Assembly: GCA_017480185.1 (NCBI GenBank)
Contig: JAFVBC010000024.1
Coordinates: 1-53,861, forward strand
Direction: 5' to 3'
Origin: Bacteroidales bacterium
GTDB taxonomy: Bacteria > Bacteroidota > Bacteroidia > Bacteroidales > P3
DNA length: 53,861 nucleotides
In this document: in pieces, positions 43,439-53,481 of the stretch
How positions within the stretch are numbered: the first letter of the stretch is position 1
Layout: each line of letters opens with the position of its first letter
Made by a program: the position numbers and the translations under genes
Notes under the pieces: generated by a model
The model's input: the letters and a program-made list of their open reading frames with translations, nothing else
Databases searched by the model: none
What the model was told of the DNA's origin: nothing

Positions 43439-44712
43439 GGAATTCGTTGCTGAATTTTAATGGTGTTATCTGATATGTGCTGACTGCGTAGACTTTCGTG
43501 ATAGGCACTGGTGAGAGCTTCGAAAAGCATATTACCAAGTAGCTCGTATCCACTGCGAGTAAAGTGAATACGGTCTCGTTGCCCCAAGTGGGCGGCCGTC
43601 CACTGCTCCATTGATTTTAGGCCTCCCATTACTTCAAATTGATCCCATACAGCACCATCGCACTCTTTGGCTATTCGGTAGAATGCCTCACGTGCCAGCG
43701 CGCCATTGGCGTTTACCCTATATTTCTTTCTTCCGACACGCTTGAAACTATCGTTATTGGTAATAAACAATATTGCACAATCGGGGTTTACTCTTCGGAC
43801 GCTATCTACGAGTTGCAAGTATTTGAGGCGGAATGCGGTTGTGTCGAATGGGTTTGCCGTGGCATCGTTTATTCCAATACCAAAGATTACCAAGTCGGGA
43901 TGTAGCAAACGGAGGTCGCGAACAAAGTGGTGACACTTCAAATAGTCAACCACGGCAGCCCCGTTCACTCCTATGGAGTGGAAAGAAAAACCAGAGTGTT
44001 GGTTGCCAAGATATATACCAGTTAGTGTAAATGTATCGGATGTGGTGCAAGGAATGACAACAACAAAGGAGTCGACTATTTGACTTAAATTAAAAACATG
44101 ACGGTCGGTTTCGGTATCAATGTAAGAAGGGTACACATCGCGGTTGTTTACGCGCAGCAAAGGCACCACCTTGTTATTGGATTTCCCAAGTATTATTATT
44201 TTATTTGTAGCGTAGAATTGCTGAAACTCGTTGAGGGTAATTTTCATTTCTTTTAACTCGTCAGTTGCGGTAATGGCAATACCACAAAGACCGAGAGGGT
44301 AGGATATGTCGCGGTTGACGTTGCGAGTAAGTATCATTCGTTGAGGGCAGTTGACGCGATAGTCGGGTGGATTATTGCATCGCGCTGCCGCCGAATAGGG
44401 GAATATCATTCCTCTGCTGGCAACAAGGTTGGGATAGGTGGTAATAAAATTGCGACGGATTGTGTTAGGAAGTGTGCCTGCTTGAACGTGCGATCCTCCT
44501 ATCTGCACTATATTGATATTACCTTGATAGGTATTCTCCATGCTCTGCCACCTTGAGAAGAAGTTTTTCCAAAGCAAGGAGGATGTGTCGTAGTGCAAAG
44601 TGTTGGCATTATAGTTTATGAATTTGTGTTGTGGGGGATTAGGATCGTTTGTATGGGCAAAAACACTATTACCCAAACAGAGCAACACGAGGAAAAGGAT
44701 TGGTTTTCTCAT
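43435..44712 (-). CDS. Exported SGNH/GDSL hydrolase, second of a pair
   Basis: A 425-residue protein with a signal peptide ending NSVFA. The nucleophile block reads NIVQIGGSHVQAG, with GGS instead of GDS. Block III is FGIGINDATAN and the catalytic pair DxxH is DRIHFTRSGYELLGN near the C-terminus. It belongs to the SGNH acyl-transfer enzymes that complete O-acetylation in the periplasm. It is coupled to the MBOAT gene. Confidence 0.85.
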   Translation of the reverse strand: MRKPILFLVLLCLGNSVFAHTNDPNPPQHKFINYNANTLHYDTSSLLWKNFFSRWQSMENTYQGNINIVQIGGSHVQAGTLPNTIRRNFITTYPNLVASRGMIFPYSAAARCNNPPDYRVNCPQRMILTRNVNRDISYPLGLCGIAITATDELKEMKITLNEFQQFYATNKIIILGKSNNKVVPLLRVNNRDVYPSYIDTETDRHVFNLSQIVDSFVVVIPCTTSDTFTLTGIYLGNQHSGFSFHSIGVNGAAVVDYLKCHHFVRDLRLLHPDLVIFGIGINDATANPFDTTAFRLKYLQLVDSVRRVNPDCAILFITNNDSFKRVGRKKYRVNANGALAREAFYRIAKECDGAVWDQFEVMGGLKSMEQWTAAHLGQRDRIHFTRSGYELLGNMLFEALTSAYHESLRSQHISDNTIKIQQRIP

Positions 44713-44726
44713 GAACGAGATAATTG

Positions 44727-46103
44727 CTAATGTCTGGTATTATGTTTTAAGAAGCGTTTGTAGTCCTCGTCGAAGGCCTGTACCAGATGGTCTCCCATCA
44801 CATCGGCACCTGCCTGCGAGAAGTGTATATGGTCGCTTCCTGCAAGTCCTTTTTTTACCCAGTCTGACATTGAATTTTCTCCCCCCATTGCATGGTAGAT
44901 ACTCCAATACCCAGCACCCTCATCAAGAGCCATGTTCTTTAAGCTATCAATGATAGTGGGGAGCATGGGGTAGGATGCCATGCGACCATTGATACGTTTG
45001 CTTATGTCGGATGGCCCTATAAATACTATGCAACTATGAGGGGCAGCCTGTTTGATATACCTGATCTGTTTTGCAAGAGAGCGGCAATAAGTTGATATTG
45101 ATTTTTCCGACTTAAGGTATGGCACGGAATTACCTCCAAACTGCAGCAGAATCAGGCTCACATCCATTTGTTGATATGCATCGTGCAACAATTGTTGGTT
45201 TACCAATGTGAATTGTTGCCCAGAACATCCGCGCATTGGGATGTTGTCTACGGCTACACCTCCGTCTTTGTCAACCATAACCCCATAAAGGAATGTCTCC
45301 TGGCCTGTGAGATCAATGCGAGCTCTGTCGGTAGATGTATCAAGTTGCCATTGAATTTTTGCAACGTCGCCAATCGTTCCCTTTTGGGCATTGCGATAGT
45401 TTAATTTTCTAACAGAAAGGGTTGCTTTAATGGGATTTGCTGTAGATTTGTATAGAAGAGAGACAGAAGAAAAATTTCGTACCAGACTATCTTGTTTCGT
45501 GTCCGAAGTCGCACGAATAATTAGGGATGATGTGGGCGACTTTTGCATAAAACATTGCATCATTGGGCCATAGTTGCCACGACTTCTCACCACGGTGCTA
45601 TCTCCGAACGATGAGTAGTGGGTGAAAACACCATCTGTACTGGTAGATACGACAGGAGTGGGTATAATCTTGCGGTAGGGGATGAGTCCGGGTCCTCCTC
45701 CACCAAACTGATGCTGCATGTATTGACGTAGCTTTGAAGAAATTCTATCAAGTTCTATCTGTGAGTCCCCATAGTGCAGTATTCGCACAGTGCGTTTGGC
45801 CTCCTTTGCTGTGGCCATTGTTTCCCATGCGGCATCAAGGTAGTTTGGTTGTGGAAGTATGAGTCCACCGTCGTAAATAATTTGTTCTGTGGCCTCACAA
45901 GGGTTTGTGTAAGAGTCCAAGGTGTCAGTACAATTGGCACCATTTTCTATAATCTCTTCAATAGTAGTTAAGTCTCTCAGTTTGGGGAAATTGATATGTG
46001 TTGAAGGTGTCACACTTATTCCGTTGGAGGGGAATATGAAGCTGACAGTGAGAAGTGCAAGCAAGATAGAAGCAATAAAAAGCAGTATTTTTGATCCTTT
46101 CAT
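44727..46103 (-). CDS. Exported SGNH/GDSL hydrolase, first of a pair
   Basis: A 458-residue protein with one N-terminal hydrophobic helix (about residues 5-25), a signal anchor or signal peptide. The catalytic blocks are [15 protein letters not shown] near residue 108, [11 protein letters not shown], and [20 protein letters not shown] near the C-terminus. It resembles the downstream protein in layout, and the two may be a diverged duplicate. It overlaps the lpxD stop by 4 bp. Its role is probably acetyl transfer to, or removal from, a surface glycan. Confidence 0.85.
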   Translation of the reverse strand: MKGSKILLFIASILLALLTVSFIFPSNGISVTPSTHINFPKLRDLTTIEEIIENGANCTDTLDSYTNPCEATEQIIYDGGLILPQPNYLDAAWETMATAKEAKRTVRILHYGDSQIELDRISSKLRQYMQHQFGGGGPGLIPYRKIIPTPVVSTSTDGVFTHYSSFGDSTVVRSRGNYGPMMQCFMQKSPTSSLIIRATSDTKQDSLVRNFSSVSLLYKSTANPIKATLSVRKLNYRNAQKGTIGDVAKIQWQLDTSTDRARIDLTGQETFLYGVMVDKDGGVAVDNIPMRGCSGQQFTLVNQQLLHDAYQQMDVSLILLQFGGNSVPYLKSEKSISTYCRSLAKQIRYIKQAAPHSCIVFIGPSDISKRINGRMASYPMLPTIIDSLKNMALDEGAGYWSIYHAMGGENSMSDWVKKGLAGSDHIHFSQAGADVMGDHLVQAFDEDYKRFLKHNTRH

Positions 46104-47113
46104 TTCTTTTCGAGCAATGAAATACGCTTGGCTAATTGTTCAATATTGCGAACTAAAACTTCCACTTTGCGCCGTTTGGTTGCCTCCATGGCGGGGCTGC
46201 CAAATATTGTGGCCTTGTCGGGCACATTATTTGTTACGCCGCTCTGAGCTCCAATGGTTACGTTGTTTCCAACGCTTATGTGTCCCACTATTCCAGCTTG
46301 CCCAGCAATTATGCAGTGTTCGCCAATTTTGCAACTACCAGCCACACCGACTTGCGAGGCCATCGCCGAATATTGTCCAATAACAACATTATGGGCAACC
46401 TGACACAGATTGTCTATTTTAACCCCTTCATGTATTATGGTAGAGCCCATAGTTGCTCTATCTATGCAGGTGTTGGCTCCCACTTCAACATTGTCTTCAA
46501 TCACCACATTTCCTATCTGATCAATCTTGTTCCATCCCCCATCACTTGAAGGTGCAAATCCAAAACCATCGGCTCCAATAACACATCCTGCATGCAATAT
46601 GCAATTGCTCCCGATAACGCAACCTTCATACACTTTCACTCCAGCGTAAATTATTGTGTTGTCGCCAATTGTGGTATTGTCGCCGATATATGTGTTTGGG
46701 TATATCTTAACGTTCTGTCCTATTTTGCAGTGGCGACCAATTACTGCGAACTCTCCGAAATAGCAGTCCTTACCATATTTCGTACCTCTCCCTATTCGGC
46801 TTGAAAACGATTTGCCTTTGGGTGGTTTATTCCTGCTATTGAAGATGTGGAGCAAATGGGCTACAGCGATATAAGGATTATCAACCCGTATAAGTGTGGA
46901 TTTTATTTCTCGTTCAGGTTTGAAGTCTTTCTTTACGATTACAATAGAAGCTTGCTTTTCGTATACGTAGTGTGTGTATTTAGGATTGGCTAAAAAAGTT
47001 ATTCCGCCTACTTCACCCTCTTCTATTTTGCACGGTTTCCACACTGTGGTTGTTTCATCACCCTCAATAGAGCCTTTTATTAGGTGGGCTATCTCTTTTG
47101 CTGTAAATTGCAT
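46100..47113 (-). CDS. lpxD: UDP-3-O-acylglucosamine N-acyltransferase
   Basis: A 337-residue left-handed beta-helix enzyme for the third step of lipid A synthesis. The N-terminal uridine-binding domain is at about 1-100. Hexapeptide repeats follow ([40 protein letters not shown]). The catalytic His is in the AHNVVIG segment. A C-terminal helix ends KRISLLEKK. The start is ATG at 47113, 6 bp after lptC. Coupling to the SGNH genes ties that set to lipid A/LPS synthesis. Confidence 0.93.
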   Translation of the reverse strand: MQFTAKEIAHLIKGSIEGDETTTVWKPCKIEEGEVGGITFLANPKYTHYVYEKQASIVIVKKDFKPEREIKSTLIRVDNPYIAVAHLLHIFNSRNKPPKGKSFSSRIGRGTKYGKDCYFGEFAVIGRHCKIGQNVKIYPNTYIGDNTTIGDNTIIYAGVKVYEGCVIGSNCILHAGCVIGADGFGFAPSSDGGWNKIDQIGNVVIEDNVEVGANTCIDRATMGSTIIHEGVKIDNLCQVAHNVVIGQYSAMASQVGVAGSCKIGEHCIIAGQAGIVGHISVGNNVTIGAQSGVTNNVPDKATIFGSPAMEATKRRKVEVLVRNIEQLAKRISLLEKK

Positions 47114-47119
47114 CTTGAT

Positions 47120-47662
47120 TTATTCGTTAAATTCTATTTGACCTCGTTGGTGTATGACTTTGAGGTTTTCCATCTTTTCATCGCTCACAAAGCCGTCGCC
47201 ATAAGTTACTCGTTGACCATTAACTGCCCTTAAAGGATTGTTGGAATATATTCGTTCCGAGTTAGCATCCCATACAATGTTTTGCAGGTAGATTGTGTCG
47301 CCGTTAGAATAATCCATCACTACGACGCTGTCCCGCGCCTCCATCAGTTTTTTATCGTCAAGAGAAATGGCATACTTAGCAGTAAGTTTTGTACGCAACG
47401 TTCGGTCTTTACCATAAAAACGCAATTCCACCCCATGGGGATAAATTGTTTTTGCCGTGGGTTGGTTGTATTGCCTTATCATGGGGGCATCCATCTCTAT
47501 TTGAAGATCTCCGTTTTGTGTGCGGTGAATTTTTGCATCAACCATTTCTTGTGAGGGTAGAACCTTACGGTCGAAAAGATGCACTTCTTTCATGTCGTTG
47601 TTGCATGAAAGAAGTGTAAGTGTCAACACCAATATAAAAGTCGATGCTCTCCTCTCCCTCAT
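47120..47662 (-). CDS. lptC: LPS export protein LptC
   Basis: A 180-residue protein with a lipobox-like signal (STFILVLTLTLLSC, Cys about residue 20) rather than the plain helix of E. coli LptC. The beta-jellyroll strands DLQIEMDAPMIRQYNQPTAK and LRTKLTAKYAISLDDKKLME fit LptC, which bridges LptBFG to LptA in the periplasm. The start is the ATG at 47662; a GTG at 47665 is next to it. It follows the TPR gene by 27 bp. Confidence 0.85.
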   Translation of the reverse strand: MRERRASTFILVLTLTLLSCNNDMKEVHLFDRKVLPSQEMVDAKIHRTQNGDLQIEMDAPMIRQYNQPTAKTIYPHGVELRFYGKDRTLRTKLTAKYAISLDDKKLMEARDSVVVMDYSNGDTIYLQNIVWDANSERIYSNNPLRAVNGQRVTYGDGFVSDEKMENLKVIHQRGQIEFNE

Positions 47663-47689
47663 CACATAGTGAATGAATCGCAAGTATTT

Positions 47690-49042
47690 CTATCGTGTAC
47701 GCACGGTTGTTGTTTCTCCAATCCATCCCGGTATGGTGAAACGTTGTCCGTTTTCAAGGCCAGCCATAAAGGCATCAGTTTGTTTGGGGAAGTATGCGGA
47801 GTAGCGACTAATAAGCGAGTTTGCTGCCTCAACGTTCTCGGGCGAAGGGTCAACAGCTTTAGCTCTCTGAGCCTTGTCAACGGCTGCCCAATATACGCTC
47901 TTTCCCGATACGTTATCCTCGGTTGCACTGCTGGCACTTGATGCATACACCTGTGCTATCATTCTGTAGGGTTCTCCCTTGGTGGGGTCAACTTCTGCCG
48001 CATGGTTATATGCTGTTCTTGCTGCAGGAAAGTTCTTTTGGCCGTAGTAGGCTGTGCCGAGCATTAAATAGGCCGTGTACTTGTCTTTCTCTTCAACTCC
48101 TTTGACGGCATCCGACAGATACTCAATAGCCTTTGCATACTGGTTTTTGCGCAGGCACATCGTCCCCATACGCATGGCTGTTGTGGGGCTGGGTTCAAGG
48201 CGATAGAGATTTTCAGTGGCCGAGAAAAACAATTGTTGACTGGTGCATCCTTTCTTTGTCATGATGCCAGTAATCTTCTTAAGCAGATTTACATCTTCTG
48301 GGGCAGCTTCGAATTTTTTGCTGTATATCTCAACCAATTGGTCACAACTTGCATAGGGCGAGAATGCAGCTTCCACCCCTGCTATATATCCTCTGATTGT
48401 GGCTGCTTTGGTGCTATCTTCAATGTTTTTGCGCAATTCTCCTTCCAACATCTCACTTGCAATGTCGTAGTTATCCACCACGAGTGTTGGTTCGGCATAG
48501 CCTGCTCTGACATAGTTGATGGTAGCCTCCATGTACTTTACGAGGTAGGCCGCCTCAAGGTCGTCGCTCATTTTGATGGCTTGACTATACAATTCGTAGT
48601 ATTCTTGCAGCCCTCGTTCTTTTTTCAAGTTTTCAATATCCAGTGCTTTCATGGCTGTTACCTTGCCAGCCTCGCCGTAGTTCTCGATGCGGGTGTCGTA
48701 CATTCGCATCAACTCAGCAATCAGCGTGTCTTTTTCTTCTTGTGTGGCGGCCTTTTCTATCTTAGCCTTCATTATGTTTGCCCCATTGGTATAGAGGTTC
48801 TTACTTTGTTTAGGGCAGTTGGCGACAATTGTTTTCCAGTAGGGGTAGGCTTCCTCGTAGTATCTACTATCTTTTGTCTGTTTGTACTGCTTTACGTTTT
48901 CTTGGTATAAAGACACCGGCTCAAGCATGGCTTGCTGTGTCTCTTCCGAGCATCCCCAGTTGCGCTTCTGTGCTGTTGCGGTCAGTGCTGTTGCCGTTAT
49001 CATAAGTCCAACGGCCATAGTCTTGATTGTTTTCATCGCCAT
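47690..49042 (-). CDS. Exported TPR protein
   Basis: A 450-residue protein. The signal peptide ends ALTATAQ. Helical repeats fill the mature chain, with clear TPR units near residues 310-400 (AKAIEYLSDAVKGVEEKDKY, AYLMLGTAYYGQKNFPAART). The start is ATG at 49042 or 49036. Between the FadL-like barrel gene and lptC, a role in outer membrane biogenesis is likely but unproven. Confidence 0.8.
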   Translation of the reverse strand: MAMKTIKTMAVGLMITATALTATAQKRNWGCSEETQQAMLEPVSLYQENVKQYKQTKDSRYYEEAYPYWKTIVANCPKQSKNLYTNGANIMKAKIEKAATQEEKDTLIAELMRMYDTRIENYGEAGKVTAMKALDIENLKKERGLQEYYELYSQAIKMSDDLEAAYLVKYMEATINYVRAGYAEPTLVVDNYDIASEMLEGELRKNIEDSTKAATIRGYIAGVEAAFSPYASCDQLVEIYSKKFEAAPEDVNLLKKITGIMTKKGCTSQQLFFSATENLYRLEPSPTTAMRMGTMCLRKNQYAKAIEYLSDAVKGVEEKDKYTAYLMLGTAYYGQKNFPAARTAYNHAAEVDPTKGEPYRMIAQVYASSASSATEDNVSGKSVYWAAVDKAQRAKAVDPSPENVEAANSLISRYSAYFPKQTDAFMAGLENGQRFTIPGWIGETTTVRTR

Positions 49043-49092
49043 TGTTATTTTTATGGGTTCTGTATATTTGTTTGGTACTATTTTTATTGTGT

Positions 49093-50427
49093 CTAATTGT
49101 ATTTTCTTTTCGAGAACCATTTCTCGCAACTGCTCACAGCAATGCCAAATGTGAGTGTGTTACGTTGTAAAATGTCTTTGGATCCAAAACTGCTGTAGGC
49201 AACGCTGAGGCCTAATTGCGATTGTCCTTTGCGCATAGGCAGGGTTATACCTGCACCTATTCCCCATTCGTCAATTCTTGACGCTGATCCGTTGTGGTTC
49301 ATATACATCGCACCCGTTTCGCGGTGTACACCTATGCTCCAACTCATTCTTCCCCAGTATGAGGAAGCGTCCATATTCCCCACTTTCTCTATCCCAGCGG
49401 CAATACGTTGAAAACTTTCATCGTCAAGGCTTGTGTGGCCAAAGATGTTTATATCCTCGTTTTCTTTGTAAACCAAACCGTTGTGTGTGCTGAACGTATA
49501 GTCTGCGGCAAAATTCCACAAGCGATTGTAGGTAAGGTTAACACCCACTCCAAAGGTGTGTGGTTGCTCAAGGCTACTTTTGAAATCGGAATCACCGTTG
49601 CGAGCAGGGAATATGGTGTCTACCAACGACTCGTCATAGGTGTGGTAGGTATAAATCAAGGCGTTGTCGCGTATGCTGGTGTGCATATAAGGCTTATAGG
49701 TAAGAGCCACCCCGATGCCAATCTTTTCTGTTAAGGGTTGCATGTATTGCAGACCAAAATCGAGGAAAAGGTTACTGAATGAGGTTTTCTTATACCGACG
49801 ACCATTTAGTGCGTATGTACTATCGCTGCCCGGAAAAGCATACGACAGAGCCCTTTCGATGTCGCCTGTCATGTAATTTGCATTTATACCAATTTGCAGT
49901 TGTTTCCCATCGGGACGGCCTTGCAACAGGTTGAAAGCACTCCCCAAAAACACTTGGTTAACCCCACCAGTACCGTTGTATACGTTTTTTACGCTGCCCA
50001 GTTCGGTGCTTTCCTGCATGGCAAGGGTTTCGTAGTCTACCGTTGAGAATGGCATCAATCCAAAGGCCAACTTCCAATGCTTTGTTATGGGCATCCCCAT
50101 CATCATATATCCTATGTTGCCATCGGCATCATAGGCCGTGTTGTCCTGTGCCTTGATGGTGCTTGTTTGGATGTTAAACCCCATGTCAAACACAAAACTC
50201 TCCATTTGAATGGCGGCATACGATGCAGGATTGAACGGATTGATAAAGTTGTGTCCCGAACGTGTATATATTGCGCCACCCATGCGTGTAGCCATTGGGG
50301 TGTTGTAGGGCAACTCGCTGATACCTATACCAAACTGCGAATGGGGTATGTTGAAAGCGTTTTGACCATGTAAACCCGTCAGCCATAGGCAGGCGACAAC
50401 CAGCATTGTCAGGTGCTTTATCTTCAT
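49093..50427 (-). CDS. FadL/OmpP1-like outer membrane barrel
   Basis: A 444-residue exported protein with a signal peptide ending GLHG, followed by QN. The FadL-type N-terminal pattern is present (ATRMGGAIYT ... INPFNPASYA). Long barrel strands follow (KIGIGVALTYKPYMHTSIRD, FGVGVNLTYNRLWNFAADYT). FadL-like channels move hydrophobic compounds. The start is ATG at 50427, overlapping the coaX stop by 4 bp. Confidence 0.82.
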   Translation of the reverse strand: MKIKHLTMLVVACLWLTGLHGQNAFNIPHSQFGIGISELPYNTPMATRMGGAIYTRSGHNFINPFNPASYAAIQMESFVFDMGFNIQTSTIKAQDNTAYDADGNIGYMMMGMPITKHWKLAFGLMPFSTVDYETLAMQESTELGSVKNVYNGTGGVNQVFLGSAFNLLQGRPDGKQLQIGINANYMTGDIERALSYAFPGSDSTYALNGRRYKKTSFSNLFLDFGLQYMQPLTEKIGIGVALTYKPYMHTSIRDNALIYTYHTYDESLVDTIFPARNGDSDFKSSLEQPHTFGVGVNLTYNRLWNFAADYTFSTHNGLVYKENEDINIFGHTSLDDESFQRIAAGIEKVGNMDASSYWGRMSWSIGVHRETGAMYMNHNGSASRIDEWGIGAGITLPMRKGQSQLGLSVAYSSFGSKDILQRNTLTFGIAVSSCEKWFSKRKYN

Positions 50428-51104
50428 TGTTTTAGGTTCATTATGTGGTTCATACCAATCAGAGCCAACCCTGGCACGTGTTCCCACTGGTTGTTGCCCG
50501 AAGCCAAAAGGTGCATGGCATCGCCTCCAGTGACAATTACGTGCATTTCAGGGTGCTTCACCCTATAGCATGTTACGTAGCCCGCCAGTGCCAACAAGGT
50601 GGCTCCCAGTGTGCCCGACACGATGCAGTCCTCGGTGTTGCGCCCCGTAACTTTTACGAGGGTGTACTGACTAATATCTATAAACGGTAAATGTGCCGTA
50701 AAATTATGCAATGCCTGCAATTTCATTTTCAACCCCGGCATTATTGCTCCACCTCGGAATATGCCGTCTTTGTCAACGAAGTCAACGGTGATGCATGTAC
50801 CAGCATCAATTACCAGGCAGTCTTTACCTGGGTGTAGGCTCCATGCTCCACAGGCATCGGCAATGCGGTCGGCACCCAATGCTGCAGAGGGGTCGTAGGC
50901 CGAGGTTATAGGTAGCGGGGTGTTGCTATCCAAACGAGGTATGTCCTTTAGTTCGTCGGGAATATCGCCGCTGGCGCAGATCATACTGTTGTCGGTTTTA
51001 AGGACATCGGCAGGAGGTATTCCCTCGCCCTGCTCAACCTTTTTATCACCGTCAAACAAAGCCCACTTTATGTTGCTGTTGCCTATGTCTATTGCCAGAT
51101 TCAT
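50424..51104 (-). CDS. coaX: Type III pantothenate kinase
   Basis: A 226-residue enzyme that phosphorylates pantothenate in the first step of CoA synthesis. The N-terminal phosphate-binding motif NLAIDIGNSNIKWALFDG, the substrate motif LGADRIADACGAW, and VIDAGTCITVDFVD define the type III (CoaX) family. The length is slightly short but complete. It starts 2 bp after pth. Confidence 0.94.
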   Translation of the reverse strand: MNLAIDIGNSNIKWALFDGDKKVEQGEGIPPADVLKTDNSMICASGDIPDELKDIPRLDSNTPLPITSAYDPSAALGADRIADACGAWSLHPGKDCLVIDAGTCITVDFVDKDGIFRGGAIMPGLKMKLQALHNFTAHLPFIDISQYTLVKVTGRNTEDCIVSGTLGATLLALAGYVTCYRVKHPEMHVIVTGGDAMHLLASGNNQWEHVPGLALIGMNHIMNLKQ

Positions 51105-51106
51105 CT

Positions 51107-51742
51107 CTATTTGCCGTTGAAAAGGTTCATTGTGCGGTCAGCTCCGATGGTTGCAAAACTTTTCACCATTTCTGTGGCGGTATCAATGCGAGGCTGTAGG
51201 ATTGCCTGTTCCTCGGTCGAGAATTGTCCCAAAACGTAGTCTATTTGCTGTCCTCGGCTAAAGTTATGCCCAACGCCCACGCGCAAACGACAGTAGTTGT
51301 TGTTACCCAAGGCTTGGTCTATATCGGTCAATCCGTTGTGCCCACCATCCGACCCTTGTTTCTTCATTCGCAACGCTCCCACTTCGAGGGCTATATCGTC
51401 GAGCACCACCAAGAGGTTGGCTTGGTCTATGTGCTCGGCTTGCAGCCAGTAGCGTACGGCCTTACCACTGAGGTTCATGTATGTGGTGGGCTTTATAAGC
51501 ACCAGAGTGCGCCCCTTGCACCTCACCTCTGTGCGGTAGGCGTGGCGTTCCAAAGTCCACTTTGCATCGTTAGTCTTGGCCAGTGCATCAACCACCATAA
51601 ATCCAACGTTGTGGCGTGTGCCTTCATATTCGGCACCCACGTTGCCCAGCCCTGCTATCAAATATTTATTTGCCACTTGTGTGTTTGGCTTTTCGGTAGG
51701 TTTTTTGTTAAACCAACTTGCTATTAGGTTGGTGATCTTCAT
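51107..51742 (-). CDS. pth: Peptidyl-tRNA hydrolase
   Basis: A 211-residue enzyme that releases tRNA from stalled peptidyl-tRNA. YLIAGLGNVGAEYEGTRHNV has the catalytic His, and KPTTYMNLSGKAV, VLDDIALEVG and KKQGSDGGHNGLTDI are standard. The first 20 or so residues before YLIAGLGN are an extension. The start is ATG at 51742; an upstream in-frame start would run into the CNNM gene. Confidence 0.94.
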   Translation of the reverse strand: MKITNLIASWFNKKPTEKPNTQVANKYLIAGLGNVGAEYEGTRHNVGFMVVDALAKTNDAKWTLERHAYRTEVRCKGRTLVLIKPTTYMNLSGKAVRYWLQAEHIDQANLLVVLDDIALEVGALRMKKQGSDGGHNGLTDIDQALGNNNYCRLRVGVGHNFSRGQQIDYVLGQFSTEEQAILQPRIDTATEMVKSFATIGADRTMNLFNGK

Positions 51743-51791
51743 GTTGGAGATAAGTGTTGATGCGTGGCAGTGATTGATTGGTGGTGGATGG

Positions 51792-52868
51792 TTATTGCTT
51801 GCTGCTACTATCGTCGGTGGGCAACTTAATCTCCTTAAAGCGACGTTGCCGTTGTTGCCACCTCTCGCGAGCATACTGCTGCATGTCGCTCACCTCGTCG
51901 TTCTCGTCAATTATCTCCAGTCCAAGTATGGTCTCAATAATGTCTTCAAGGGTTATAATGCCCTGAAAAGCACCGTATTCGTCGATTATTCCGCCTATTT
52001 GTTCCTTGTGTTTCAGCAGCGAATCCCATATATCGGCCACCGACATCTCTTCGTTGAATAGGGGTATGTTGCGTTTTATTTCTTTCAGAGTGGTGTCGAA
52101 ATGGTCTTCGGCCAGCAATTCAAGAGCCTCGCTTCGCAGCACGTAGCCGGTTATGAAGTCCTCTTCATCGGCATAGACGGGTATGCGCGAGAAGTGCGAG
52201 CAGTCGTCCATGCGGTAAAACTGGCGCAGGGTGGCATATTCGGGTGCTATGGCAGCCACCACGCGTGGTGTCATAACGTCGTAGGCCTTTATGTCGTTTA
52301 GTTTTATGACGTTTTGAATAATTTTGTTTTCGTCCTTATCAATCACCCCTTCGTCTTCGCCCATATCGGCCATGGCTGCCACCTCTTCACGGCTTACAGA
52401 GGTTTGGTCGTCGTCGTGTCGGGTTATTACGCGAGTGAACCACTGCACAAGTATCACTATGGGGTAGAGCCCCACGATGAGGGCTCGTATTACGTAGGCT
52501 GTGAAGCCCATGAGTCTGCGCCAGTGAGTGGTGCCAATAGTCTTGGGTATTATTTCGGAAAACACCAGTATGAGCACGGTTGTGATAGCCGATACCAGAC
52601 CAAACCATTCGCTGCCAAACACCAATGTTGCCTGCCGTCCAACACCTGCTGCGCCAATGGTGTTGGCGATGGTGTTTAGCGAAAGAATGGCTGCAATGGG
52701 GCGTGAATTGTCCTGCTTGTATTGTTTGAACAGTGTGGCGGCGTGGTAGCCCTCGTCTTCACGCATGGTGATGTACGACAGCGGGGTTGACATGAGCACC
52801 GACTCCAGCACCGAGCATAGAAACGACACCAGCATCGCACCCAACAGAAAGACTATCAGCAGAGTCAT
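51792..52868 (-). CDS. CNNM/CBS-domain membrane protein (CorC/HlyC type)
   Basis: A 358-residue protein. The CNNM (DUF21) membrane domain spans about 1-190 with IVFSEIIPKTIGTTH-like core residues. A pair of CBS domains follows at about 205-320 (VMTPRVVAAI, GYVLRSEALELLAEDHF, GIIDEYGAFQGIITLEDIIE). It ends without the usual C-terminal CorC/HlyC transporter-associated domain and finishes in a charged tail. Relatives act in Mg2+ or other cation transport. It is the first gene of the eleven-gene minus-strand run, 22 bp after a TAACTTTGC element. Confidence 0.88.
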   Translation of the reverse strand: MTLLIVFLLGAMLVSFLCSVLESVLMSTPLSYITMREDEGYHAATLFKQYKQDNSRPIAAILSLNTIANTIGAAGVGRQATLVFGSEWFGLVSAITTVLILVFSEIIPKTIGTTHWRRLMGFTAYVIRALIVGLYPIVILVQWFTRVITRHDDDQTSVSREEVAAMADMGEDEGVIDKDENKIIQNVIKLNDIKAYDVMTPRVVAAIAPEYATLRQFYRMDDCSHFSRIPVYADEEDFITGYVLRSEALELLAEDHFDTTLKEIKRNIPLFNEEMSVADIWDSLLKHKEQIGGIIDEYGAFQGIITLEDIIETILGLEIIDENDEVSDMQQYARERWQQRQRRFKEIKLPTDDSSSKQ

Positions 52869-52889
52869 CAGGCTTTTGTTATTGCAGGC

Positions 52890-52898
52890 GCAAAGTTA
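52890..52898 (-). promoter_or_regulatory. -7 promoter element of the CNNM-to-LTA run
   Basis: The minus strand reads TAACTTTGC, an exact TAnnTTTGC match, 22 bp before the CNNM start. No -33 TTTG at normal spacing is seen. Confidence 0.55.
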
Positions 52899-52975
52899 CA
52901 TCTTTTTTCCAAAAGCGCCATTCTCGGCCACATGTGGGCTGTGTGCACCCATCCATCTGAGGCCTCTAAAACTGA

Positions 52976-53015
52976 CTTTCCTGCTGCCGTCCGAGTTCGG
53001 ATGGTAGCAGGAAAG
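52976..53015 (-). terminator. tmRNA terminator
   Basis: CTTTCCTGCT (52976-52985) pairs perfectly with AGCAGGAAAG (53006-53015), and the inner bases pair further (TCCGA/TCGGA) into a nearly 20-bp stem. On the minus strand it follows the tmRNA 3' end by about 15 bp and is followed by a short T-run. Confidence 0.85.
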
Positions 53016-53029
53016 CGTGAAATGCAGGG

Positions 53030-53423
53030 TGGAGCTGGGCGGAGTCGAACCGCCGTCCAAACAAGTAACAAGTGTGCTTTCTACATGCTTATCCGATGGT
53101 TGGTTGTCGGGGTGGCTCCGGACATCGGCACCCAAGGCCACCCGTAGTCTTTATGTGTTTCGCCCGTGGTGCAAGACATTGCCACGAACTATCTCGTCTT
53201 TATTAGCACCTCCTTATCCTCCGCCAACGAGCCGAGCTGCGGGGAGATGTCTCGTCAACACAACTGTTGTGCCGATAAAGCCAAACTTACTGTGCTTCGG
53301 TTAGGCAGCGAGAGCGTAGTTGTTTTCGCCAATTATTATGTCGCATCTGTTTTCAAGGCTTCTGATGCGTCGGCCTGCATGCTTACAAACCCATTATCCT
53401 TGCTGTCAAAACCAAGCAGCCCC
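53030..53423 (-). ncRNA. ssrA: Transfer-messenger RNA (tmRNA)
   Basis: A one-piece tmRNA of about 394 nt. The 5' end GGGGCTG pairs with CAGCTCC at the 3' end to form the acceptor stem, and the T-arm GGCGGTTCGACTCCGCC is present. The tag frame at 53330-53301 is GGC followed by codons for ENNYALAA and TAA, giving GENNYALAA. CCA is not fully encoded (ACCC follows the stem). With SmpB it rescues stalled ribosomes and tags the peptide for degradation. Confidence 0.96.
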
Positions 53424-53444
53424 AGGTTCTGGTTTGTTGGCACT

Positions 53445-53474
53445 AAAAAAGCCCTCGTTGAGATGAGAGCTTTT
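53445..53474 (-). terminator. Terminator between tRNA-Asp and tmRNA
   Basis: On the minus strand AAAAGCTCTC pairs with GAGGGCTTTT with one mismatch around an 8-base loop, followed by more T. It separates tRNA-Asp from the downstream tmRNA. Confidence 0.7.
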
Positions 53475-53481
53475 CTGTGTT

